This document shows positions 57,348 to 64,000 of a stretch of 64,000 nucleotides of DNA, piece by piece. The translations under genes and the position numbers were made by a program. The notes below the pieces were generated by a model that saw only the letters and a program-made list of their open reading frames with translations, searched no databases and was not told the origin of the DNA. Source of the stretch: Carettochelys insculpta (taxonomy: Eukaryota; Chordata; Testudines; Carettochelyidae); the NCBI RefSeq assembly GCF_033958435.1, contig NC_134138.1, positions 206,717,298-206,781,297 on the forward strand. The letters run 5' to 3'. Within the stretch, counting starts at the first letter, position 1. The number at the start of each line of letters is the position of its first letter.

Positions 57348-57529
57348 GTAAACAAACTGGGGGTGTTCAGACTGCAGAGGACTATATATATGTCTTGTGT
57401 ACAGCGCAAGATGGAGAAGATCCACATGTGCAGGCAGAGAGGGCCTACTAATGAAGATTTCTGATCCAGGCAGAGGGGGCGCTGCCACACCTACGAGTGG
57501 AGTGCCCATAGGTTCATCACTTGATGAAC
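57348..57529 (-). repeat. DIRS inverted terminal repeat, right copy
   Basis: Read on the minus strand: GTTCATCAAGTGATGAACC, CTATGGGCACTCCACTCG, GGATCAGAAATCTTCATTAG, CATATATATAG and CCCCCAGTTTGTTTACT. It is colinear with 47524-47705 on the plus strand. Confidence 0.6.
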
Positions 57530-59537
57530 TAGCCCTCCAGTTGCTAATATATGACTATGACTTCAAAGAGATTAATGCAGCTGGAAGCTCCATAGTCTTC
57601 CTTTGTGTTTTACTACCTGCTTAAGTCTCAAAAATAACTTATTTGTCCAGACAGAGGACTACCAGTGAACATATTTTCATGGGTGCTTACCCAAAGGAAC
57701 TGAGAATGAAATGACCCACTGAGGCACAAAATGCCATTACCAAACCAGCACTCCTATAACCACCTCAAGCTAATTTTTTAAGTAGAAAAGATTTGTGACT
57801 CATTATAAATGCTGTAGCAGAAGCCTGCAAATGGAATACTCCTAATATGACTACTGAAAATTTCTGTTTTGTGCTGCCTAGGGATAGCACAGCACTTGGT
57901 AAATCAATCATGCTTACAAAAGTAATTACATTCTTAACCACAGTCTCTCTTTTGTTCATTGCGTGTTAATATACAGTTCACCTATGTACAAAGGTAATAT
58001 TTTTTTTCTGTTACTGACCTTTTTAGCATTGTGACCAATCTTATAATTATTAAGCATTTTGCACTATGTACCTCAGTCTAAAAACAGAAGTCAAGTCAAG
58101 TCAAGTCAGAGGTGAAGGAGTCAACATCATTATCAACATCAGTGAAATTAATTCACTATAACAGTTCTCTTACTGTAGGCCACTTGTGCTCATAAAATTA
58201 ATAGGTCTAAAAGCCTTTTCTCTCTTTAGTAGGAGAAAGGGCTGATGGTGAGACCTCTCATTTCTTTGACATGTCAGTTCCAACTATAGATACAAGATGG
58301 CTAAATTTACAGGTACGTGGTATAATGCAGAGTCTAAAATGAAGACAACAAAAAAAAAGTACAGTAAAATAATATGAAGTCTTTCAGTGCAAATGGCAGA
58401 CGCTTTGATTGCTCTGAACAGAAGCTAATAAATTACAATGTCTTCTTAAAAAACAAAAACTAAAGGGAACAGAGGACTTTATTCCTGACAAAGTTCCTAT
58501 TAGCTAAAAGATTATTTCCTGTAAATACTGTGCTCAAGAAGTTGAAAAAGAAATAGCACTGAAAATAGTCACACATAGTGCAGGGCTTCAGACAGACACT
58601 GGGAAAGAATCTCACATAGTTTCCACTACAAAACTGTATCCCCTTCCCACTCCGCCACCTCCCAAAAGTCCAGTGCTGGCTCTCATTTTAATAGCATGAC
58701 CGTTGATCATGCTGAACTGTACGAAACTGCATGGTAGTTTTGTGAAGCAGAAAAAATAGTCAGAATAAGCTACTCTAGCTACTTTCAAGAATCTGAATCC
58801 AGGTCTCTTAAGATAAAAAGTTAATGTACTAGGTTCCTGTCTCAGGGCACCCAGGTAACTGACAAATAACTTACTAGATCTCTGAAGGCGTAAATTCAAA
58901 ACAAACTGCCAGTCCTATGGGACCAGAAAACAACACAAGAAATATTTAAAAAAGGGTTTTTGAACAGACTGAAAATTGGAGATCAGACCACGGCAGTGGA
59001 AACTTAAAGAGACATTCTCAAATTTTCAAAACTGGACATCTGTTCTGAGCACCTACAATATACATTTGGCTTGATTTTCAGACATGCGTATCAGTCACAT
59101 CTTCTACTGATTTGATTTCAATACAATCTTAATGCAAAAAGATGAAGCTTGTGGTGAAGAATATATAGTCCTATATATTTTCGGTATTTACCAATATATT
59201 TCTTCAAAAAGGTCCTGTGGACTAATCAGCTATCTGGCCCATGTGATAGAAGAACTTTCTCGTCAATTTCAGAACAAAAACTCAGATAATTTCTAAAGGG
59301 AATGGGTAGTCAAATGCTTACACTGTTTTCTAACTTGTACATATTTCTTCTTTACATCCCCTATAATAGAAATCATGTAGTGCAATAAAACAGGAGAAAC
59401 TAAGAACCCAACTCTGAAAACACATAGTACTCCTTCATGCAGTCTCAGGTAAGTCAACAAACATAGGGAAAATCTCTCCTCTTGAAGTCAATAACAAAAC
59501 TCACATTTATTTCAGTAAGGCCAGGAGTTCACCCATA
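57530..59537. other. Unassigned AT-rich sequence
   Basis: About 2 kb without a recognised element or gene. A short TCAAG tandem lies at about 58091-58110. Confidence 0.45.
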
Positions 59538-60249
59538 GGCTACGTCTACACGTGCACACTACATCAAAATAGCTTATTTCAATGTAGCGACATCAAAATA
59601 GTCTATTTCGATGAATAATGTCTACACGTCCTCCAGGGCTGGCAATGTCAACGTTCAACTTCGACGTTGGGCAGCACCACATCGAAATAGGCGCTGTGAG
59701 GGAACGTCTACACGCCCAAGTAGCACACATCGAAATAAGGGTGCCAGGAACAGCTGCAGACAAGGTCACAGGGCAGACTCAACAGCAAGCCGCTCCCTTA
59801 AAGGGCCCCCTCCCAGACACAGTTGCACTAAACAACACAAGAGCCACAGAGCCGACAACTGGTTGCAGACCCTGTGCATGCAGCATGGATCCCCAGCTGC
59901 GGCAGCAGCAGCCAGAAGCCCTGGGCTAAGGGCTGCTGCACACGATGACCATAGAGCCCCGCAGGGGCTGGAGAGAGAGTGTCTCTCAACCCCTCAGCTG
60001 ATGGCCACCATGGCGGACCCCGCTATTTCGACGTTGCGGGACGCGGATCGTCTACACGGTCCCTACTTCAACGTTCAACTTCGAAGTAGGGCGCTATTCC
60101 CATCCCCTCATGGGGTTAGCGACTTCGACATCTCGCCACCTAACGTCGATTTCAACTTCGAAATAGCGCCCAACACGTGTAGCCGTGACGCGCGCTATTT
60201 CGAAGTTGGCGCCGCTACTTCGAAGTAGCGTGCACGTGTAGACACGGCC
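59538..60249 (+). mobile_element. Harbinger-B-type MITE, 712 bp, ATA duplication
   Basis: The left GGCTACGTCTACACGTGC and the right GCACGTGTAGACACGGCC are TIRs with ATA on both sides (59535-59537 and 60250-60252). Same orientation as B. A 205-codon frame crosses it (59611-60228), produced by the stop-poor terminal arrays. Confidence 0.88.
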
Positions 60250-60299
60250 ATAATGTGTCAGTGGATGACGGAGGGACTTCATATGCCACTGGAATTAAT

Positions 60300-61010
60300 G
60301 GCTGTGTCTACACATGCACGCTACTTCGAAGTAGCGGCACTAACTTCGAAATAGCACCCGTCACGGCTACACGCGTCGGGCGCTATTTCGAAGTTAACTT
60401 CGATGTTAGGCGGCGAGACGTCGAAGTCGCTAACCTCATGAGGGGATCGGAATAGTGCCCTACTTCGACGTTCAACGTCGAAGTAGGGACCGTGTAGACG
60501 ATCCGCGTCCCGCAACGTCGAAATTGTGGGGTCCTCCATGGCAGCCATCAGCTGGGGGGTTGAGAGACGCTGTCTCTCCAGCCCGTGCGGGGCTCTATGG
60601 TCACCGTGTGCAGCAGCCCTTAGCCCAGGGCTTCTGGCTGCTGCTGCTGCAGCGGGGGATTCATGCTGCATGCACAGGGTCTGCAACTCGTTGTCAGCTC
60701 TGTGGATCTTGTGCTGTTTAGTGCAAGTGTGTCTGGGAGGGGCCCTTTAAGGGAGCGGCTGGCTGTTGAGTCCGCCCTGTGATCCTGTCTGCAGCTGTGC
60801 CTGGCACCCTTATTTCGATGTGTGCTACTGTGGCGTGTAGACGTTCCCTCGCAGCGCCTATTTCGATGTGGTGCTGCGCAACGTCGATGTTGAACATCGA
60901 CGTTGCCAGCCCTGGAGGACGTGTAGACGTTATTCATCGAAATAGCCTATTTCGATGTCGCCACATCGAAATAGGCTACTTCGATGTAGGCTTCACGTGT
61001 AGACGTAGCC
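60300..61010 (-). mobile_element. Harbinger-B-type MITE, 711 bp, inverted partner of 59538-60249
   Basis: The left GGCTGTGTCTACACATGC and the right ACGTGTAGACGTAGCC are TIRs; flanks are AAT and AAA. It lies 50 bp from the previous copy in opposite orientation, so the two form a long inverted repeat. Confidence 0.88.
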
Positions 61011-61810
61011 AAAGAGTGTTGGAACTTCTTCATTCCCTGCGTATCATGCTAAAATGTTGCTTTCCTTTTTCACCTCTATGGTTCTCTTCTTTTCTGTTCT
61101 GCTTTTTATCTGGAATTCAAACCTGTGCATGCTTTTTACTCCAACAAATTTTTTACTAGATGTTTTAATTCCTTCCCTTTCTTCCAATACTCTTCATGTA
61201 AGTCCCCTGTAGCTTCCTATCTAGTTAAGAGACAGTAATATGGATCATTCATAGCAAATTCTTTTGACAAAATTTGTACACAAAATATGAGCTGTGAAAC
61301 AGAATACGTGCCCAATACCCCAGTGAGCATGCATTGCTTTTCCTCATGTGGGGACCAACTCTGTAGTGTTACACCACTGAAAATATGGATTAATCTCACT
61401 TTCCTTAAATGATATTACACTGAATTTTCACTAGTTCAAATGAGTATATCATTGGCACACACGGCCCCTCCTTTCAATGCAATGTCAAAATAAGTCTTAG
61501 GAAAAAAACCAAGGCAGTATTCATTAAAAAGCACTGAAAACAAATCAGTTTGGGTAGTACATTTTGTAATATTAAACTCCAGCATTTCAAAGAGGATATA
61601 CCAGACAATGGAGCACAATACCACTGTATACAAGTTTCACATGCACATGCAGGCCCCAATTGTGCAGCCACAAAACTACTACTGATTCTAGTGGGTGTTC
61701 TATGTGCAGATAGAATTGGGACCATAGTATGACATGCAAAGGGGAGGATTTCTCCTTGAAATAAAACAAAAAATGCCTATTCATTACATGCTAATGTGAG
61801 TAACCACAGA
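61011..61810. other. Unassigned sequence
   Basis: Nothing recognised. Confidence 0.4.
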
Positions 61811-61985
61811 TAGATTCAAACCTGGGCTCTCTGAGCTTAGTGAAGGCACCTTTACACCTTGAGCTACAGGCCAGCTGGCTCTCAGCTTAGGCTATAGTGG
61901 ACACTTATTCTTTCTTGGTGAAGTGGTCTAGGTACCACTACACGGGACAATTAACCACACATAGGTGGGTGAGTTACATACTTCC
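61811..61985 (-). mobile_element. tRNA-derived SINE copy 1
   Basis: The minus strand begins GGCCTGTAGCTCAAGGTG, a good A-box (TAGCTCAAGG), and about 50 bases on has CCCAGGTTTGAATCT, a B-box close to GGTTCGAATC. A short tail block containing AAGTGGTCTAGGTACCACTA (plus strand) lies beside it. It is not a functional tRNA: the anticodon arm does not form convincingly. Confidence 0.55.
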
Positions 61986-62064
61986 CCTAACTGAGGAAGG
62001 GCAGCCTGAGCTTCAGAAACCCAGCTGAAATCCTGAAGAAGCCCCCACTTGTAACTACCAACAG

Positions 62065-62232
62065 GCAGACTGAAACCTGGGACCTCAGTGCAGGTGCCTC
62101 TACAGCTTGAGCTAAAGGCCAGATCACTCTCAGCTCATGCACTAGATGACAATTATTCTTTCTCTGTGAAGTGGTCTAGGTACCACTACATAGGACAGTT
62201 AACCACATATAGGTGTGTGGGTTACACTAACA
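62065..62232 (-). mobile_element. tRNA-derived SINE copy 2
   Basis: Offset 248 bp from copy 1 and very similar: A-box TAGCTCAAGCTG, B-box GGTTTCAGTCT, and the same AAGTGGTCTAGGTACCACTA tail. The pair could be a tandem duplication of one insertion. Confidence 0.55.
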
Positions 62233-62304
62233 TTAGCAAGTGTAACCCACACACTTCCTGGGTGTGGTTCACTGTCCCATGTGGTGGCACTTATATCACT
62301 TACA

Positions 62305-62740
62305 GGCCATGTCTACACTAGCCCCAGACTTTGAAATGGCCAGGCAAATGGCCATTTCAAAGTTTACTAATGAAGCGCTGAAATGCATATTCAGCGCTTC
62401 ATTAGCATGCGGGTGGCCGCGGCACTTTGAAATTGACGCTCCTCGCCACAGCGCGGCTCGTCCCGACAGGGCTCCTTTTCGAAAGGACCCAGCCTACTTC
62501 GAAGTCCCCTTATTCCCATCTGCTCATGGGAATAAGGGGACTTCAAAGTAGGCGGGGTCCTTTCAAAAAGGAGCCCCGTCGGAACGAGCCGTGCGGCGGC
62601 AAGGTGTGTCAATTTCAAAGTGCCACAGCCGCCCACATGCTAATGAAGCGCTGAACATGCATTTCAGCGCTTCATTAGTAAACTTCGAAATGGCCATTTG
62701 CGTGGCAATTTCGAAGTTTGGGGCTAGTGTAGACGTAGCC
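62305..62740. mobile_element. 436-bp foldback MITE with ACA duplication
   Basis: The whole element is an inverted repeat. The left half, from GGCCATGTCTACACTAGCCC through CTTCGAAGTCCCCTTATTCC, is mirrored from TGCTCATGGGAATAAGGGGA to GGGCTAGTGTAGACGTAGCC. The axis is near 62520-62525. ACA flanks both ends (62302-62304 and 62741-62743). Arms of about 210 bp differ at scattered positions, several of them CG changed to CA or TG. Confidence 0.88.
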
Positions 62741-62776
62741 ACACACAGAATGAGTCTCCTCTACAACTTTAGCTGA

Positions 62777-63073
62777 GGCCACGTCTACACTAGGCAAAGT
62801 AAGTCAACGGCAGATAAGCAATTCTAGCTACAGTAATTGCATAGCTAGAACTGACATATCTACGCTGGACTAACCTGGCTGTCTCTACTGGGGAAAGTCA
62901 ATGGGAGAGTTTCTCCCGTTGACCTCTCTTACTCCTCGCATCTCACGAGGAGTACAGAGGTCGACTGTCACCCATGAGAGGTCAATTTTGCACGTCCATA
63001 CTACATGTGTGAAATTGAACCCAGAAGATCAACAGTGAGTGGGTCAATCTTGCAGGCTAGTGTAGACGTAGCC
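62777..63073. mobile_element. 297-bp MITE
   Basis: The left GGCCACGTCTACACTAG and the right CTAGTGTAGACGTAGCC are TIRs matching at 15 of 17 positions. Flanks TGA and TTA agree at two of three positions. Sub-terminal GTCAAC/GTTGACC and AGGTCGAC words occur. Confidence 0.75.
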
Positions 63074-63080
63074 TTAGAGT

Positions 63081-63150
63081 GAGCTAGCTTTTAGTTCAAA
63101 CTGTAGTGGCTCATGCACGAAGACCCAGAGGTCCCAGGTTCTATCTCGCC
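63081..63150 (+). mobile_element. tRNA-derived SINE fragment
   Basis: TTAGTTCAAACTGTAGTGG (A-box region) and GTCCCAGGTTCTATCTCGCC (B-box region) are spaced as in the copies at 61.8 and 62.1 kb, in opposite orientation. Confidence 0.45.
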
Positions 63151-63191
63151 TATCAGTTGTTACGTCAAAATGGAAGGTAAAAACATTTGGG

Positions 63192-63660
63192 CTGTGTCTA
63201 CACTGAGCCCTAGTGCCAACAGTCTGATGCAAATAAGCTTACATTGTTATTTGTTGGTAGGCGTGGTGATATGCTATCAAGCAAAGGTCAGGTCTTACAC
63301 GTGTTCTTCAACAAGCCGTCAAGACTGTGTCCACACTGAGCCCCAGTGCCGACAGTTTGATGCAAATAAGCCTGGAAAAAATCAGGCACAAGGAACGACC
63401 AACAAAGGAGGTTTTTGATGGCAGAACCACATCTACAGGCTTGAGGTCTATAGTAAATATGCAAATTAGTTTCATGAATATGCACATTACATGTGCAAAT
63501 ATGCAAATAAGTCATCATTTGCATTTTTGAAAGTGCTTTTTTGCATCATACTGTCGGCAATAGGGCTCATTGCAGACACAGCCTTGACGATTGTTAAAAA
63601 ACACCTTTTCATGACAGCATATCACCACACCTACCAACAAACAACAGTGAAAGCTTTCCT
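63192..63660. mobile_element. Large imperfect foldback MITE with a duplicated end
   Basis: The left arm (about 63236-63375) and the right arm (about 63535-63660) are reverse complements. Examples are TTTGTTGGTAGGCGTGGTGA against TCACCACACCTACCAACAAA, and CCCCAGTGCCGACAGTTTGA against the ATACTGTCGGCAATAGGGCT block. The end word CTGTGTCTACACTGAGCC with CAGTCTGATGCAAATAAGC (63192-63238) recurs directly at 63325-63371. The spacer contains several ATATGCAAAT words. The block at 63411-63450 is shared with the fragment at 7085-7284. Confidence 0.6.
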
Positions 63661-64000
63661 AATGTAACCTGGCAGGTTTTATCACTGATGATTTCATAGC
63701 TAGCCTATTTTGTACTATTGCATGGTTCTTATAATTTTTTTTAAAAAGAGAATAAAAAACATTTCAAAATAAATTTGTTTCTAAAGAAAGGGAGACTAGT
63801 GGCAAATGAATAGCTATAACCAACCTTAGAATAATCAACAGGTTCACTCTTTATGAAAGGAAATACACATAAAACCTCAGAATTATAAACATCAGAGTTA
63901 TGAACTGAACAGTCAACCACATACCTCATTTGAAACCAGAAGTACACAACCAGGGAGTGCAGAAACAAACACACACAGAAAAGACAGCAAATGTAGTACA
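63661..64000. other. Unassigned AT-rich sequence
   Basis: Nothing recognised up to the window edge. Confidence 0.4.

Larger units (their letters stand above)
47524..57529 (-). mobile_element. DIRS-type tyrosine-recombinase retrotransposon, decayed and split by two insertions
   Basis: In minus orientation the order is gag, reverse transcriptase/RNase H, then tyrosine recombinase, which is diagnostic for DIRS. The termini are inverted repeats (47524-47705 against 57348-57529). An additional copy of the terminal words lies inside the 3' end (CTTCTTTGAGTGAGGCCCCT at about 47859), as expected for the internal complementary region of DIRS. Harbinger B (48300-53020) and a B-type MITE (about 56194-56852) sit inside it. 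Without them the element would be about 4.6 kb, a normal DIRS length. Many stops and frameshifts throughout show it is old. Confidence 0.75.

Noticed and set aside
59611..60228. 205-codon frame as a gene
   Set aside because: It lies wholly inside a MITE and consists of terminal arrays poor in stop codons; similar frames appear on both strands of every copy.
61811..62120. Functional tRNA genes
   Set aside because: A- and B-box-like words are present, but the anticodon stem and acceptor pairing do not form, and the copies carry SINE-type tails.
636..63660. Repeated short words with spacers as a CRISPR array
   Set aside because: The repeats are in both orientations, irregularly spaced and tied to transposon ends; the sequence is a vertebrate genome.

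Overview
The window reads as reptilian nuclear DNA, most likely from a turtle. It carries a near full-length CR1 LINE ending in the ATTCTATGA-type 3' repeat, Penelope-like elements, a DIRS retroelement, tRNA-derived SINE pieces, and many PIF/Harbinger elements whose ends begin GGCTACGTCTACAC. Repeat families of this kind are familiar from chelonian genomes. The species cannot be named from this sequence. No host protein-coding exon, rRNA or functional tRNA gene was recognised. The window looks like intergenic or deep intronic sequence, AT-rich between GC/CpG-rich insertions. All repeat assignments are by eye, from translated motifs, terminal inverted repeats (TIRs) and target-site duplications (TSDs).

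Layout. 0-9.5 kb: a MITE pair in opposite orientation (636-1058 and 7654-8093), a Myb/SANT-like transposon-gene fossil (about 2314-2880), a Penelope element with long inverted ends and a GIY-YIG remnant (4025-5140), and a Harbinger transposase fossil beside a CR1 3' end (6489-7035). 9.5-13.4 kb: a decayed 3.7-kb Harbinger ('A') with two convergent pseudogenes, inserted into an older Penelope end. 13.4-28 kb: mostly unassigned AT-rich DNA with small MITEs, two Tigger-like elements and a Penelope hairpin. 28-37 kb: two Harbinger MITEs, a TA-flanked transposon, a minus-strand Penelope piece and a possible LTR-like repeat holding another MITE. 37.6-41.8 kb: the CR1. 42-47.5 kb: mostly unassigned, with a hAT-like MITE, a 118-bp MITE and a DIRS gag fragment.

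The most interesting region is 47.5-57.5 kb. A decayed DIRS-type tyrosine-recombinase retrotransposon lies on the minus strand, with inverted terminal repeats and recognisable gag, reverse transcriptase and recombinase remnants. It is split by a 4.72-kb Harbinger ('B', 48300-53020, TSD ATG). B carries two convergent genes whose spliced frames are open: a DDE transposase of about 390 aa (48714-50119, one intron) and a trihelix/Myb-like partner of 399 aa (52584-50513, one intron). A third insertion, a Harbinger MITE (about 56194-56852), also lies in the DIRS. B is the only element here that looks potentially autonomous. Five MITEs of 0.66-0.71 kb (28202, 34716, 56194, 59538, 60300) keep B-like ends and lack its middle, so they look like its non-autonomous derivatives. 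Two of them (59538-60249 and 60300-61010) form a 711-bp inverted repeat with a 50-bp spacer.

57.5-64 kb: unassigned DNA, the inverted MITE pair, tRNA-derived SINE fragments, a 436-bp foldback MITE and further TIR elements. Several unrelated MITE families share the same outer TIR and have 3-bp TSDs that mostly do not fit the usual Harbinger TWA. This suggests one transposase system served many passengers.
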